Shown one piece after another: positions 1-10,428 of a DNA stretch of 64,000 nt. Every line of letters begins with the position of its first letter. The stretch's first letter is position 1. Origin of the DNA: Enterobacter genomosp. O (lineage in GTDB: Bacteria; Pseudomonadota; Gammaproteobacteria; Enterobacterales; Enterobacteriaceae). The stretch spans positions 1 through 64,000 of the forward strand of contig NZ_LECZ01000021.1 in the NCBI RefSeq assembly GCF_001022965.1. Reading direction: 5' to 3'. Below the pieces are notes generated by a model. That model was not told the origin of the DNA. It was given only the letters and a program-made list of their open reading frames with translations, and searched no databases. A program made the translations under genes and the position numbers.

Positions 1-74
1 CTCAGAAGTGAAACGCCGTAGCGCCGATGGTAGTGTGGGGTCTCCCCATGTGAGAGTAGGGAACTGCCAGGCAT
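1..74 (+). rRNA. rrf: 5S ribosomal RNA, 3' part
   Basis: These 74 bases match the last 74 of the 120 bases of enterobacterial 5S rRNA, from CTCAGAAGTG to the terminal GCCAGGCAT, with one visible difference from the E. coli sequence I remember (CATGTGAGAG instead of CATGCGAGAG). The 5' part lies outside the window. This is the distal end of an rRNA operon transcribed towards murB, as at E. coli rrnB, where murB follows the 5S gene. Confidence 0.96.
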
Positions 75-88
75 CAATTAAGTGAAGA

Positions 89-113
89 GGCCATCCGCAA
101 GGATGGCCTTTTT
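89..113 (+). terminator. rRNA operon intrinsic terminator
   Basis: A perfect 8-bp stem (GGCCATCC / GGATGGCC) with a GCAA tetraloop is followed by five T residues, 15 bases after the 5S gene. This is the usual form of an rrn T1-type terminator. Confidence 0.93.
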
Positions 114-196
114 GCGTTTCTACGCTGCACAAACTAATCCCCCAATCCCCTGCTTATACGGTAAACTACCTGCGTTTTTGCATCAGGATAGCGTCT

Positions 197-1225
197 ATGA
201 ACCACTCCCTTAAGCCCTGGAATACCTTTGGCATTCAACGGAATGCTAAGAACATTGTACGTGCCGAAACCGCACAGCAGTTGCTGAACGCATGGCAAAG
301 CGCAACAGAAAATAATGAACCTGTACTGATTCTGGGCGAAGGAAGTAATGTCCTGTTTCTTGAAGATTTTTCGGGAACGGTGATCGTTAACCGCATCATG
401 GGAATTGATGTAGAAGAGCGTACTAATAGCTGGCACCTGCACGTGGGGGCCGGAGAAAACTGGCATCATCTGGTGCAATTTACCCTCGAAAAAGGGATGC
501 CGGGGCTGGAAAATCTCGCACTTATTCCTGGCTGCGCCGGATCGTCACCTATTCAAAACATCGGTGCCTACGGCATCGAACTGAAACACGTCTGTGAATA
601 TGTCGACTGCATCGAACTGGCGACCGGAACAGCTAAGCGTTTAACAGCTGAACAGTGCCGTTTTGGCTATCGTGACAGTATCTTCAAACATGAATATCAG
701 GATCGCTACGCGATCGTCTCCGTGGGGCTGCGTCTGTCAAAGAACTGGCAGCCCGTTCTGACCTACGGTGATTTAACGCGTCTCGATCCGGCTACCGTGA
801 CCCCCCGCGACGTTTTTGACTCAGTTTGCCATATGCGGATGACCAAGCTTCCCGATCCAAAAATCAATGGAAATGCAGGAAGCTTCTTCAAAAACCCGGT
901 TATCAGCAGCGAAAATGCAAAAGTCCTTCTTGAAGGATGGCCAACTGCGCCACATTACCCTCAGGCGGATGGCAGCGTGAAGCTGGCTGCGGGCTGGCTT
1001 ATCGATCAATGTCAGCTAAAAGGCACGTCAGTCGGAGGTGCCGCCGTTCATCAACAGCAGGCCCTGGTACTGATTAATCAGCGCGATGCGACCAGCGATG
1101 ATGTTGTACAGCTGGCACATGATGTTCGCCAGCGCGTGGGCGAAAAGTTTGACGTCTGGCTGGAGCCGGAAGTCCGCTTCATTGGCCGCACTGGTGAAGT
1201 CAATGCCGTGGAGGCCATCGCGTGA
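197..1225 (+). CDS. murB: UDP-N-acetylenolpyruvoylglucosamine reductase MurB
   Basis: MurB reduces UDP-GlcNAc-enolpyruvate to UDP-MurNAc with NADPH and FAD, the second committed step of peptidoglycan precursor synthesis in the cytoplasm. The 342 residues equal the E. coli length. FAD-binding motifs LGEGSNVLF and [12 protein letters not shown] are present, as are the arginine of FGYRDSIF, the catalytic serine in NAGSFFKNP, and the glutamate near the C-terminus in WLEPEVRF. The ATG is preceded by AGGA at a suitable distance. The stop overlaps the birA start by four bases (GTGA), so the two are translationally coupled. Position after an rRNA operon is as in E. coli. Confidence 0.98.
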   Translation: MNHSLKPWNTFGIQRNAKNIVRAETAQQLLNAWQSATENNEPVLILGEGSNVLFLEDFSGTVIVNRIMGIDVEERTNSWHLHVGAGENWHHLVQFTLEKGMPGLENLALIPGCAGSSPIQNIGAYGIELKHVCEYVDCIELATGTAKRLTAEQCRFGYRDSIFKHEYQDRYAIVSVGLRLSKNWQPVLTYGDLTRLDPATVTPRDVFDSVCHMRMTKLPDPKINGNAGSFFKNPVISSENAKVLLEGWPTAPHYPQADGSVKLAAGWLIDQCQLKGTSVGGAAVHQQQALVLINQRDATSDDVVQLAHDVRQRVGEKFDVWLEPEVRFIGRTGEVNAVEAIA

Positions 1226-2184
1226 AAGACAATACCATCCCCTTAACACTGATTAGCATCCTCGCTGACGGTGAGTTTCATTCTGGCGAGCAGTTGGGTG
1301 AGCAGCTGGGCATGAGCCGCGCCGGCATCAATAAACATATTCAGACGCTCCGCGACTGGGGTGTCGATGTGTTTACGGTACCCGGAAAAGGGTACAGCCT
1401 GCCGGAACCTATTCAATTGCTGAATGAAGAAGCGATCCGCAGCCAGATTGGACACGGCAATGTTGCGGTGCTGCCTGTGATTGATTCGACGAACCAGTAT
1501 CTACTGGATCGCTTACCTGAGCTGAAATCCGGCGATGCCTGTGTTGCTGAATATCAGCAGGCCGGGCGTGGCCGTCGCGGCCGCAAATGGTTCTCGCCCT
1601 TTGGCGCTAACCTTTATCTTTCCATGTACTGGCGACTCGATCAGGGCCCGGCCGCTGCCATTGGCTTGAGCCTGGTCATCGGCATTGTCATGGCGGAAGT
1701 GCTACACGACCTGGGTGCGGATAAAGTGCGCGTAAAATGGCCGAACGATCTGTACCTGAACGATCGTAAACTTGCCGGTATTCTTGTCGAACTGACGGGA
1801 AAAACCGGTGATGCGGCGCAAATCGTCATTGGCGCGGGCCTCAATATGGTCATGCGCAATGTCCAAAATGATGTGGTGAATCAAGCCTGGACTAACCTTC
1901 AGGAGGCGGGCATTGTCATCGATCGTAACACCCTCGCCGTACGTATGATTAAAGAGTTGCGCAGCTCGCTCACGCTTTTTGAACAGGAAGGGCTGGCGCC
2001 GTTCCTGTCTCGTTGGGAAAAGCTGGATAACTTTATTAACCGTCCGGTGAAATTGCTGATTGGTGATAAAGAGATCTACGGGACTTCCCGCGGTATTGAC
2101 GCTCAGGGCGCGCTGCTTCTGGAGCAGGATGGCATGATAAAACCCTGGGTGGGCGGTGAGATTTCACTGCGAAGTGCCGAATAA
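1222..2184 (+). CDS. birA: Bifunctional biotin ligase / biotin operon repressor BirA
   Basis: BirA makes biotinyl-5'-AMP, attaches biotin to the acetyl-CoA carboxylase carrier protein, and as a biotinyl-AMP-bound dimer represses the biotin operon. It has 320 residues. The N-terminal winged helix-turn-helix (about residues 20-45, [16 protein letters not shown]) is present, so this is a class II ligase-repressor. The central domain carries the adenylate-binding loop GRGRRGRKW and the lysine in [11 protein letters not shown]. The start is a GTG overlapping the murB stop. In E. coli coaA lies just downstream on the other strand; here a glycosidase gene on the same strand follows after 13 bases. 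Confidence 0.98.
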   Translation: MKDNTIPLTLISILADGEFHSGEQLGEQLGMSRAGINKHIQTLRDWGVDVFTVPGKGYSLPEPIQLLNEEAIRSQIGHGNVAVLPVIDSTNQYLLDRLPELKSGDACVAEYQQAGRGRRGRKWFSPFGANLYLSMYWRLDQGPAAAIGLSLVIGIVMAEVLHDLGADKVRVKWPNDLYLNDRKLAGILVELTGKTGDAAQIVIGAGLNMVMRNVQNDVVNQAWTNLQEAGIVIDRNTLAVRMIKELRSSLTLFEQEGLAPFLSRWEKLDNFINRPVKLLIGDKEIYGTSRGIDAQGALLLEQDGMIKPWVGGEISLRSAE

Positions 2185-2197
2185 CCGGATTGAGTGA

Positions 2198-3193
2198 ATG
2201 ATGCGAAAACCCGTCTGCGCGACGCTGGCTGTGGTGATGAGCGTGCTGTTTTCTCCTCTCTCGCAGGCGGGTCAGGCCTGGGAAAGTTACAAGGCACGCT
2301 TTTTCAAACCGGAAGGCCGCATTGTCGATACCGGCAATGGCGGCGTTTCACATACGGAAGGTCAGGGTTTTGCCATGCTGATGGCGGTGGCCAATGACGA
2401 TAAAGCCACGTTCGATAAGCTCTGGCAATGGACAGACAGTCAGCTGAAGAACAAAGAGAACGGTCTCTTTTACTGGCGTTATAACCCCGCAGAGACCAAC
2501 CCGGTCGCCGACAAAAACAACGCCGCAGATGGCGATGTGCTGATCGCCTGGGCATTGTTAAAAGCCGATGCCCGCTGGCATGACAAACGCTACAGCGCCG
2601 AATCGGATGCGATTACAAAAGCCCTGATTGACCACAGCGTGATCCGCTATGCGGGTTACCGCGTGATGCTGCCTGGCGTCGAGGGATTTAAGCTTGAGGG
2701 TGAAGTAGTCCTTAATCCTTCCTATTTCGTTTTTCCGGCCTGGCAGGCCTTTGCCGGGCGCAGTCATTTACCGGTCTGGCATGAGTTGATTAAGGACGGG
2801 AAACGCCTGCTGGGCAAAATGGGCTCGGGCAAAGCTAATCTGCCCGCTGACTGGGTTTCACTGACATCAGGCGGCAAGCTGGCGCCGGCCACAGGCTGGC
2901 CACCGAGGATGAGCTACGACGCGATTCGTATTCCGTTGTACGTGGCCTGGTCTGATAAACAAAGCCCGTTGCTGACGCCGTGGAAAGCCTGGTTCGGTCA
3001 GTTCCCCCGGGAACAAACGCCCGCCTGGGTTAACGTCACGACCAACGAATATGCTCCCTACATGATGGAAGGCGGCCTGCTGGCGGTACGCGATTTAACG
3101 ATGGGAAAGTCTTCCGGAGAACCCGAGATCACGTCTAAGGACGACTACTACTCGGCAAGTTTGAAAATGCTGGTGTGGATTTCAGCGCAATAA
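2198..3193 (+). CDS. Stand-alone glycoside hydrolase family 8 (BcsZ-like endoglucanase)
   Basis: A secreted beta-1,4-glucanase-like protein of 331 residues. Residues 1-25 form a signal peptide (basic start, hydrophobic core, SQAG end). GH8 motifs are retained: the proton-donor glutamate in HTEGQGF (about Glu54), AADGDVLIAW (about residues 109-118), and the aspartate in MSYDAIRIPL (about Asp241), matching Glu55 and Asp243 of BcsZ. It is therefore probably active, but clearly diverged from the bcsZ at 12.9 kb. Two ATG codons in tandem (2198, 2201) are possible starts. It begins 13 bases after birA and may share its transcript. It points towards bcsG, from which a short hairpin repeat separates it. 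A role in trimming cellulose is inferred from family and neighbours. Confidence 0.88.
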   Translation: MMRKPVCATLAVVMSVLFSPLSQAGQAWESYKARFFKPEGRIVDTGNGGVSHTEGQGFAMLMAVANDDKATFDKLWQWTDSQLKNKENGLFYWRYNPAETNPVADKNNAADGDVLIAWALLKADARWHDKRYSAESDAITKALIDHSVIRYAGYRVMLPGVEGFKLEGEVVLNPSYFVFPAWQAFAGRSHLPVWHELIKDGKRLLGKMGSGKANLPADWVSLTSGGKLAPATGWPPRMSYDAIRIPLYVAWSDKQSPLLTPWKAWFGQFPREQTPAWVNVTTNEYAPYMMEGGLLAVRDLTMGKSSGEPEITSKDDYYSASLKMLVWISAQ

Positions 3194-3207
3194 TAACGCA
3201 CTGACTA

Positions 3208-3245
3208 TTCCCTCTCCCCAATGGGGAGAGGGTTAGGGTGAGAGG
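3208..3245. repeat. Dispersed CCCTCTCCC hairpin repeat, copy 1
   Basis: A 10-bp perfect stem (CCCTCTCCCC / GGGGAGAGGG) with a 3-base loop is followed by TTAGGGTGAG. It lies between the convergent ends of the GH8 gene and bcsG. Related copies are at 22731, 26826, 34762 and 34796. Confidence 0.85.
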
Positions 3246-3252
3246 AAATCAG

Positions 3253-4932
3253 TTACTGCGGATACGGTACCCAATCCCCGCCGTTCAGGCGAACGTACGG
3301 TTTATTCTGATACTGAATCACCACCGCGTTGGCGTTCTCGGAGACTTCTGCCGTCTGCGGCAGTTTGCTGGTGAGTTCATCCCAGTTCACGCTGTCTTCT
3401 ACAAACAGCTTTCCGTCTACGGCACGGGCAACCAATTCTGAAATCGCCAGATAGCTGGTTGGCTGAGCGATCTCAATCGGTGCGCCCTGATGCGGTGCTT
3501 TCATACCAAAGAATTTAATGCCCGCAGGCACGTTGGTAATCGACGGGCTTGGGATATCACGCAGGCCTGAAACCTGCATTCTGTCGCCTTTGAGCGCGCC
3601 ACCGTGCTCAGGTACCACAACCACCATCACTTTACGGCCTGATTTTTCCAGCTCCGTGAAGAATGCGTCCAGCTCGTCAAAGAGCTTCTGCGCACGCACT
3701 TTATAATCCGCTGTCTTGCTCACGCCCGGGAAGTGGTTACCGTCGTGAAGAGGCAGGGTGTTAAAGAACGTCGCGCTGCGCGGATTATTGTCTTTTTCGA
3801 TGGTCTGCAGCCAGCGCTGCAGTACGGCGGTATCGTCGTAAACGGGCGAGCCGTCGAAGCCCAGCAGAGAGACCGGCAGCCCGGTTTGATCCATCAGCGG
3901 CGCCTGCATGCCACCCTGTTCGCGCACCTCTTTCAGGAAGTTACCGAACTGGCCGTTATGCCCCAGCATCAGATGCTGCGTAAAGCCCAGCTTTGAGAGG
4001 TTATCGAACAGATAACACTGGTTGCCGGCGGGCTGATACAAATTCTTGTGCGATGGCTGACCGCAGCTTGCACGCAGCAGGCGAATCGCCGCCGGGCCGC
4101 TGTACGAGGTGGCAGAGTTGAAATCTTTAAACTGAATGTCGAAATGAGACCACAGCGGGTGCGACATTAACCCGGCGGCGTCCACGTCGGCCCAGGAGAG
4201 GGAGCAGATGTTAATCACCAGCAGTTCAAACGGCTGAGCATCCGCCGGCAGCGCGTCCGGGAATTTCGTCTGTCGCTTGTCTTCCGCGGCGTAGAAACTG
4301 GAGAGCCAGGCGTTCAGGTTTGTTGAAGTCGGCGGTGCAGTTTGAGTTGGGATATCGCCCACCACGGGCGTATCGCCTGCCGTCGTAACGGTTGCCGCTG
4401 CGCTTCCCCCGGTGGTGGTCACCGTGCTGGTCGGCTGACCGGCAGGCCACAGCGAAAAGTTTGGTCCCGCCAGCGTCAGCACGTTAAGCCAGATCATAAT
4501 CGCGACGACAAACACCGTGACGCGGATCCACTGTGACAGGAACAACCAGGCAACCAGCAGCACAAAGACCGCGCCTATCATCTGCCAGTTAATAAAGCGC
4601 TCAGCCAGGTCAAGCATATAGTCTGCACTGAAGCCTGCCACCTGCGAGCCCTGGCTCATAATGCTGTCCGGCCCCGGTAGCCAGGTATCATGCCAGAACA
4701 GCGCAAAGCCGAGAGGGATGGCAACCCAGTGGCGTAAGCGATGCAGCCTGATATTCGGCAGAGGCATCAGCAAGAATGCCATAAACACCAGGTTGAGAAG
4801 GGGATGGAAATTCAGATAGCCTGCCCACAGCAGACCAAACTTCACCAGAAAGTAGAAGTTCCAGCCGGAAAGGCCGCGCCAGTATTGCCAGAGCGGCGAG
4901 GGTGACGAAGCGGTATAGGTAGAATTAGTCAT
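3253..4932 (-). CDS. bcsG: Cellulose phosphoethanolamine transferase BcsG
   Basis: An inner-membrane enzyme that moves phosphoethanolamine from phospholipid to cellulose as it is exported, giving pEtN-cellulose. It has 559 residues, the E. coli length. Several hydrophobic helices fill about residues 25-160, then a Thr/Ala-rich linker, then a periplasmic alkaline-phosphatase-fold domain. The nucleophile region SATSYSG (about Ser276) and the metal-ligand motif PEHGGA are present. Its start overlaps the end of bcsF by eight bases, so bcsE-bcsF-bcsG form one tight operon. The presence of bcsEFG implies the modified form of cellulose. Confidence 0.97.
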   Translation of the reverse strand: MTNSTYTASSPSPLWQYWRGLSGWNFYFLVKFGLLWAGYLNFHPLLNLVFMAFLLMPLPNIRLHRLRHWVAIPLGFALFWHDTWLPGPDSIMSQGSQVAGFSADYMLDLAERFINWQMIGAVFVLLVAWLFLSQWIRVTVFVVAIMIWLNVLTLAGPNFSLWPAGQPTSTVTTTGGSAAATVTTAGDTPVVGDIPTQTAPPTSTNLNAWLSSFYAAEDKRQTKFPDALPADAQPFELLVINICSLSWADVDAAGLMSHPLWSHFDIQFKDFNSATSYSGPAAIRLLRASCGQPSHKNLYQPAGNQCYLFDNLSKLGFTQHLMLGHNGQFGNFLKEVREQGGMQAPLMDQTGLPVSLLGFDGSPVYDDTAVLQRWLQTIEKDNNPRSATFFNTLPLHDGNHFPGVSKTADYKVRAQKLFDELDAFFTELEKSGRKVMVVVVPEHGGALKGDRMQVSGLRDIPSPSITNVPAGIKFFGMKAPHQGAPIEIAQPTSYLAISELVARAVDGKLFVEDSVNWDELTSKLPQTAEVSENANAVVIQYQNKPYVRLNGGDWVPYPQ

Positions 4933-5119
4933 GTTTACGGTCTGCCTTGACGTGTGATGCCCGTGTCAGAGTTCCGGCTGGTTTCACGTAGCGAGGTTTT
5001 ACAAACAGCACTCTGGCCGTATCGCGGATACGGCGTATGGAATGGCGTGCATAGTAGCCAAGCGGGAAAAAGATCAGCGCACAGAAGATAACCAGTTGAA
5101 TGATATCGCTGATATTCAT
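4925..5119 (-). CDS. bcsF: Cellulose synthase accessory membrane protein BcsF
   Basis: A 64-residue protein with one N-terminal transmembrane helix (about residues 6-24, [19 protein letters not shown]) and a basic cytoplasmic tail rich in Arg and Lys. BcsF holds BcsE at the membrane and is needed with BcsG for phosphoethanolamine modification. The start ATG overlaps the bcsE stop (ATGA), and the 3' end overlaps bcsG by eight bases. Confidence 0.95.
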   Translation of the reverse strand: MNISDIIQLVIFCALIFFPLGYYARHSIRRIRDTARVLFVKPRYVKPAGTLTRASHVKADRKHD

Positions 5120-6678
5120 GATGGTGCGTTCTCCGCGTTGTCTGTTAATAAGCGAAGGGGCTCCGGCACCCGACGCCAGACGTGTCCATCATGTCTGGCA
5201 TTGAGGATCGGTTTGGCATCGCTCGTCATCGTAAGCGGTTTAGCCCATTGTTCAGGCTGGAGCGCGCGCATCTGCACCAGCTCCGCGCTGATAGAATTAT
5301 CTTCAAACCAAATCATGCGGTTCGAGAAAATATCCCCGGTAGGCAGGGGGAAGATGTGGTTAAGCGCCGTATCGAGATCGTTCACCCGGCAGAAGGACAA
5401 AAACAGCACCAGCCGATTGTCGCCAATGGTCATGATGTCCCCGGTACGGTTCGGGCGACATAGGGTGAGAGCCTGTTCAACGCGAATACCCGGTACAGGT
5501 CGCAGGGCAACCATAACCCCTTTTCCGTCAGCGGGAAGGAGCGTGTTGTTCATCATGTTCCCAACGGCGTCGCAGAAGGTATCCCATTTTTGGTATCCGC
5601 GCAGCTTCATCGGCTGCGTCATGGAGAGCAGTGTGGAAATATCTTCCGGTACGTGGCGGCTAAACTGCTGGCCCTGAACGCTTTCGATAAGCGTCAGGCA
5701 GCGCGACAGCGGAGCATTCCAAGGAATAACCATATTTGCACCGCAGCCCAGAAGCAGGCGCTCATCGGTGGCGCGCAGGCTGGTATTATTTTCGCGCACG
5801 ATAATTTTTAACGCGCTACCGCGCTGGCGGCGTAAGGTGTGGATTTGCCTTGCCAGCGTCTCAATCTGGTTATTCTGCATCAACGAGAAAATAAGCGTTG
5901 CCGCCTGGGTTGTGCGGGCTTCATGGAAGAGGGCTTCGTTAGTGTCAAACAGTGACCAGTTTTCCGACAGGGCGGGCGCGCCCTCTAACACTGCAATATG
6001 GCTCAGGATGCGTTTTTCATCACTGCGCGGTTGCACCACGGTTTCTTCCTGCTGCGCCAGGTGCCACTCGCCCTCAATATGTTTCAGCGTAAGCTGTTGC
6101 CTGGCACTTACGCCTTTTTCATTACACCAGAACGCAATATCGTAGAGATAGCTGCCCACCTGGTCACGAACACTTGCCAGACCGAACAGGGAGCGATATT
6201 CGCCCATTAAAAGTGAAAACAGCTTGTCATTATTACTGCCGGGATTGACTATCAATAGCGTGCAATTTTGAAATTTTGCCCATTTATTGATTTTTTCCAG
6301 CCACGGCAACAGTTTTTCCGCAGGGATATTTTGCAGAACGTTATTTGCACATTTCAGGATCACTAGATAGTGATCCGGATCAATAGTGCACTGAACATCG
6401 CGGGACAAAAAGTATAGACTATCGGCTTCCGATGTCATGGAAAATAATCGCACCGTCTGGGGGCCGCGGTCACTTTCAAGCGTGATAATTTTCTTCGGAT
6501 CTTCACCCATGCTAATGACGGCCACGCGGGAATCCTTATCCTGAGCAGCAATTGTCTCGTTTACCAGACTGATAGCATCTTCATTGCGGTCCGTATTAAT
6601 CCACCAGACTCCTCCGACTGGCATGTGGCTCAATTCGTCCCATAATGACTGGATGCCAATAGAAAATATGGAGTCCAC
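5116..6678 (-). CDS. bcsE: c-di-GMP-binding cellulose synthase regulator BcsE
   Basis: BcsE is a cytosolic partner of the cellulose synthase that binds cyclic di-GMP and raises cellulose output. The protein has 520 residues, close to E. coli BcsE. The GIL-domain RxxD motif is visible as RTGD at about residues 411-414, so c-di-GMP binding is probably kept. The start is GTG with AGAGGGA upstream; the predicted N-terminus ([16 protein letters not shown]) aligns with E. coli a few residues in. It is the first gene of bcsEFG and is divergent from bcsR across a 175-base intergenic region. Confidence 0.96.
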   Translation of the reverse strand: MDSIFSIGIQSLWDELSHMPVGGVWWINTDRNEDAISLVNETIAAQDKDSRVAVISMGEDPKKIITLESDRGPQTVRLFSMTSEADSLYFLSRDVQCTIDPDHYLVILKCANNVLQNIPAEKLLPWLEKINKWAKFQNCTLLIVNPGSNNDKLFSLLMGEYRSLFGLASVRDQVGSYLYDIAFWCNEKGVSARQQLTLKHIEGEWHLAQQEETVVQPRSDEKRILSHIAVLEGAPALSENWSLFDTNEALFHEARTTQAATLIFSLMQNNQIETLARQIHTLRRQRGSALKIIVRENNTSLRATDERLLLGCGANMVIPWNAPLSRCLTLIESVQGQQFSRHVPEDISTLLSMTQPMKLRGYQKWDTFCDAVGNMMNNTLLPADGKGVMVALRPVPGIRVEQALTLCRPNRTGDIMTIGDNRLVLFLSFCRVNDLDTALNHIFPLPTGDIFSNRMIWFEDNSISAELVQMRALQPEQWAKPLTMTSDAKPILNARHDGHVWRRVPEPLRLLTDNAENAPS

Positions 6679-6748
6679 GGTGTCCCTCTTTTCGTCTAAT
6701 TTATCTGTATCTCAGTTTACTAGCGAAAGCGTAGAAATAAACCTAACA

Positions 6749-6777
6749 TTGAAATTAAAGAACATCAGATTTAGCAT
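6749..6777 (+). promoter_or_regulatory. Candidate sigma-70 promoter of bcsRQABZC
   Basis: TTGAAA (5 of 6 to the -35 consensus) is separated by 17 bases from TAGCAT (4 of 6 to the -10), ending about 75 bases before bcsR. It lies in the divergent bcsE-bcsR region, which is AT-rich. Assigned by pattern only. Confidence 0.45.
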
Positions 6778-6853
6778 GTAAATGAAATTTGTCAGGGCAG
6801 GAAGCCCCGCAACTTCTTTAGCGTGCGATTTTCCTCAAAGGGATGGAAAAAGA

Positions 6854-7042
6854 ATGGATAATAACGAACCCGGAACCCCAGTCGACTCGACCCTGGGCTA
6901 TACATTCCAAAATGATTTTCTGGCGCTGACGCAGGCCTTTTCTTTACCTGAAATAGATTACACCGATATTTCCCAGAGGGAACAGTTGGCCGCGGCTATT
7001 AAACGCTGGCCGTTATTAGCTGAATTCGCTCATCAACAATAA
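6854..7042 (+). CDS. bcsR: Cellulose synthase regulator BcsR
   Basis: A 62-residue cytosolic protein, the same length as E. coli BcsR (YhjR). The C-terminal half (YTDISQREQLAAAIKRWPLL) is almost unchanged. In E. coli, BcsR and BcsQ form the regulatory vestibule needed for assembly of the synthase. An in-frame ATG 72 bases upstream exists, but the start at MDNNEPG agrees with the E. coli N-terminus. First gene of the plus-strand cellulose operon, 11 bases before bcsQ. Confidence 0.95.
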   Translation: MDNNEPGTPVDSTLGYTFQNDFLALTQAFSLPEIDYTDISQREQLAAAIKRWPLLAEFAHQQ

Positions 7043-7053
7043 GGGAGCCATTG

Positions 7054-7806
7054 ATGGCCATACTCGGATTACAGGGCGTCCGTGGCGGTGTGGGTACCAC
7101 ATCTGTTACCGCGGCGCTGGCGTGGTCATTACAGCTTTTAGGTGAATCGGTGCTGGTTATTGACGCCTGCGCCGATAATTTGCTGCGTATGTCGTTTAAT
7201 GTCGACTTTACCCGCGAAGAGGGCTGGGCCCGCGCGCTGCTTGATGATAAAGACTGGCGGGATGCCGGTATGCGTTATACCTCCCAGCTTGATCTACTGC
7301 CGTTTGGCCAACTGTCCACCTCAGAACGTGAGAATGAAGCCGCATATCAGCGCTTGTTTTCGCAGTTCACGCTTGCGCTGCAAAGCCTGAAAGAAAAGGG
7401 GCAGTACAAATGGATCCTGCTGGATCTGCCGCACGGCGCCGGCACGCTGACCCGACAGCTTATCGCACAGTGCGACCATGTCCTCTCGATCGTCAACGTC
7501 GATGCAAACTGCCATATCCGCCTGCATCAGCAGGGATTACCGCAAAACGGCCATATCCTGATTAACGATTTACGCATTGGCAGCCAGATCCAGGACGATC
7601 TGTATCAGGTGTGGCTGCAAAGCCAGCGCCGCCTGCTTCCTGTTGTCATTCATCGTGATGAGGGCATGGCTGAATGCCTTGCGTCTAAGCAACCGCTCGG
7701 CGAATACCGCAGCGACTCACTGGCTGCGGAAGAGATCCTGACGCTGGCTAACTGGTGTCTGCTGAACTTCGCCAACGGGGCGGAGCGTGCAGGGAGCGCT
7801 GTATGA
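7054..7806 (+). CDS. bcsQ: Cellulose biosynthesis ATPase BcsQ (MinD/ParA family)
   Basis: A 250-residue SIMIBI ATPase needed with BcsR for assembly and polar placement of the cellulose machine. The deviant Walker A (GVRGGVGTTS, about residues 8-17) and the VLVIDAC strand are present. It is full length; the premature stop that inactivates bcsQ in some E. coli K-12 strains is absent. A TTG just upstream (7051) could also start, but ATG 7054 after AAGGGAG is preferred. The stop overlaps the bcsA start (ATGA). Confidence 0.96.
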   Translation: MAILGLQGVRGGVGTTSVTAALAWSLQLLGESVLVIDACADNLLRMSFNVDFTREEGWARALLDDKDWRDAGMRYTSQLDLLPFGQLSTSERENEAAYQRLFSQFTLALQSLKEKGQYKWILLDLPHGAGTLTRQLIAQCDHVLSIVNVDANCHIRLHQQGLPQNGHILINDLRIGSQIQDDLYQVWLQSQRRLLPVVIHRDEGMAECLASKQPLGEYRSDSLAAEEILTLANWCLLNFANGAERAGSAV

Positions 7807-10418
7807 GTCGTCTCGCCAGCTGGTTACTCATCCCACCGGTCAGTTCGCGCTTGAGCGAACGTTACCGGCATTTCCGCCGGCATGGTGCTTCGGCATTTAG
7901 CGCCGCGCTCGGCTGTTTCTGGATGATTCTGGCCTGGATGTTCATTCCACTCGAACACCCACGCTGGCAGCACATACGTGCACGGCACAGTGAATTATAT
8001 CCGCACATTAATCCCGACCGGCCGCGGCCTTTGGATCCGGCGCGCTATCTCATTCAGGCCATCTGGCTGGTGACCACTTCCTCCCGCTCGGAGAAAAAAA
8101 CGCCGCACTGGCGCAGCTTCTCCCGCGTGCAGCAGCTACGTGAACGCTACCATCAGTGGCTGGACAGGCTGCCCAGCAGCGTAAGCGATAAAACCAGCCA
8201 TCTGGATAACCATAAAGAGCTCGGGCATCTCCACCCGGGCTTGCGGCGTTTTATTCTCGGCGTCATCGTCGTGTTCTCGCTCATCCTGGCGCTGGTCTGT
8301 ATTACGCAACCCTTTAACCCTCTGGCGCAGTTCACCTTCCTGATCCTGCTGTGGGGCGTGGCGCTGCTGGTTCGCCGTATTCCGGGCCGCTTCTCGGCGC
8401 TGATGCTGATCGTACTGTCGTTGACCGTTTCCTGTCGCTATATCTGGTGGCGTTATACCTCCACCCTGAACTGGGACGATCCGGTCAGCCTGGTGTGCGG
8501 CCTGGTGCTGCTGTTTGCTGAAACCTACGCCTGGATTGTGCTGGTACTGGGCTATTTCCAGGTGATTTGGCCGCTCAACCGCCAGCCGGTTCCGCTGCCA
8601 AAAGACACCACGCAGTGGCCAACCGTCGATCTCTTCGTGCCGACCTACAACGAAGACCTGAGCGTGGTAAAGAACACCATCTATGCCGCGCTGGGCATCG
8701 ACTGGCCAAAGGATAAGCTTAAAGTCTGGATCCTGGATGACGGCAACCGACCGGCGTTTCGCCAGTTCGCAGAGGAAGTTGGCGTCGAGTACATCGCCCG
8801 TCCGACTCACGAGCATGCTAAAGCCGGGAACATCAACAACGCGCTGAAGTATGCCAAAGGGGAGTTTGTCTCGATCTTTGACTGCGACCACGTGCCGACG
8901 CGCTCGTTCCTGCAGATGACCATGGGCTGGTTCCTGAAAGAGAAAGAGCTGGCGATGATGCAGACGCCGCACCACTTCTTCTCGCCGGATCCGTTTGAAC
9001 GTAACCTTGGTCGTTTCCGTAAAACCCCGAACGAAGGCACGCTGTTCTACGGCCTGGTGCAGGACGGTAACGACATGTGGGATGCCACCTTCTTCTGCGG
9101 CTCCTGTGCGGTTATCCGCCGTAAACCGCTGGATGAAATTGGCGGTATTGCCGTTGAAACGGTGACGGAAGATGCGCATACCTCTCTGCGCCTGCACCGT
9201 CGTGGCTATACCTCCGCCTATATGCGTATTCCTCAGGCCGCCGGTCTGGCAACGGAGTCACTGTCGGCGCACATTGGTCAGCGTATTCGCTGGGCGCGCG
9301 GAATGGTGCAGATTTTCCGTCTCGATAACCCGCTGATAGGGAAAGGGCTCAAGCTGGCGCAGCGTCTTTGCTACGTCAACGCCATGTTCCACTTTTTATC
9401 CGGTATCCCGCGGCTGATCTTCCTGACCGCGCCGCTGGCGTTCCTGCTCCTTCACGCCTATATCATTTACGCCCCGGCGCTGATGATTGCGCTGTTTGTT
9501 CTGCCGCACATGATCCACGCGAGCCTGACGAACTCGAAGATTCAGGGTAAATACCGCCACTCTTTCTGGAGTGAAATCTACGAAACGGTGCTGGCCTGGT
9601 ACATCGCGCCGCCGACGATGGTGGCGCTGATTAACCCGCACAAAGGTAAATTTAACGTCACCGCGAAGGGCGGTCTGGTAGAAGAGGAGTACGTCGACTG
9701 GGTGATCTCCCGTCCGTATATCTTCCTGGTACTGCTGAATATTGTAGGCGTCATCGCCGGTATCTGGCGTTACTTCTACGGCCCGGAAAACGAGATCCTG
9801 ACCGTATTCGTGAGTATGGCCTGGGTCTTCTACAACCTGATTATCCTCGGTGGCGCGGTGGCGGTATCGGTGGAGAGCAAACAGGTTCGTCGCGCGCATC
9901 GCGTTGAAATCTGCATGCCTGCGGCGATTGCCCGTGAAGATGGACATCTCTTCTCCTGTACCGTACACGACTTCTCTGACGGCGGTCTGGGGATCAAAAT
10001 CAACGGCCAGGCGAAGGTGCTGGAAGGGCAGAAAGTGAACCTGCTGCTTAAGCGCGGTCAGCAGGAGTATGTCTTCCCGACGCAGGTCGTTCGTGTGGCG
10101 GGCAATGAAGTTGGTCTGCAGCTGATGCCGTTGACCAAAAAGCAACATATTGATTTTGTGCAGTGTACGTTTGCCCGCGCGGACACGTGGGCTCTCTGGC
10201 AGGACAGCTTCCCGGAAGATAAACCACTGGAAAGCCTGCTGGATATTCTGAAGCTGGGGTTCCGTGGCTATCGTCACCTTGCAGAATTTGCCCCGTCGTC
10301 GGTGAAATTAATTTTCCGGTCACTTACTTCGCTGGTTTCCTGGGTCGTGTCGTTCATTCCTCGTCGTCCTGAGCGAGATGAGGCGAAGCAGGCGGACCCG
10401 GTTATGGCTCAACAATGA
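7803..10418 (+). CDS. bcsA: Cellulose synthase catalytic subunit BcsA
   Basis: BcsA polymerises UDP-glucose into beta-1,4-glucan and passes the chain through its own membrane channel. It has 871 residues, one fewer than E. coli. The GT2 motifs are all present: LDDGN, FDCDH, FFCGSCAVI, TVTEDAH and QRIRWARG. The C-terminal PilZ domain has RRAHR and DFSDGGLGIK, so it should respond to c-di-GMP. Membrane helices flank the catalytic domain. The start at ATG 7803 overlaps the bcsQ stop; upstream in-frame codons lie inside bcsQ and are rejected. Confidence 0.98.
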   Translation: MSRLASWLLIPPVSSRLSERYRHFRRHGASAFSAALGCFWMILAWMFIPLEHPRWQHIRARHSELYPHINPDRPRPLDPARYLIQAIWLVTTSSRSEKKTPHWRSFSRVQQLRERYHQWLDRLPSSVSDKTSHLDNHKELGHLHPGLRRFILGVIVVFSLILALVCITQPFNPLAQFTFLILLWGVALLVRRIPGRFSALMLIVLSLTVSCRYIWWRYTSTLNWDDPVSLVCGLVLLFAETYAWIVLVLGYFQVIWPLNRQPVPLPKDTTQWPTVDLFVPTYNEDLSVVKNTIYAALGIDWPKDKLKVWILDDGNRPAFRQFAEEVGVEYIARPTHEHAKAGNINNALKYAKGEFVSIFDCDHVPTRSFLQMTMGWFLKEKELAMMQTPHHFFSPDPFERNLGRFRKTPNEGTLFYGLVQDGNDMWDATFFCGSCAVIRRKPLDEIGGIAVETVTEDAHTSLRLHRRGYTSAYMRIPQAAGLATESLSAHIGQRIRWARGMVQIFRLDNPLIGKGLKLAQRLCYVNAMFHFLSGIPRLIFLTAPLAFLLLHAYIIYAPALMIALFVLPHMIHASLTNSKIQGKYRHSFWSEIYETVLAWYIAPPTMVALINPHKGKFNVTAKGGLVEEEYVDWVISRPYIFLVLLNIVGVIAGIWRYFYGPENEILTVFVSMAWVFYNLIILGGAVAVSVESKQVRRAHRVEICMPAAIAREDGHLFSCTVHDFSDGGLGIKINGQAKVLEGQKVNLLLKRGQQEYVFPTQVVRVAGNEVGLQLMPLTKKQHIDFVQCTFARADTWALWQDSFPEDKPLESLLDILKLGFRGYRHLAEFAPSSVKLIFRSLTSLVSWVVSFIPRRPERDEAKQADPVMAQQ

Positions 10419-10428
10419 TGATAACGCG

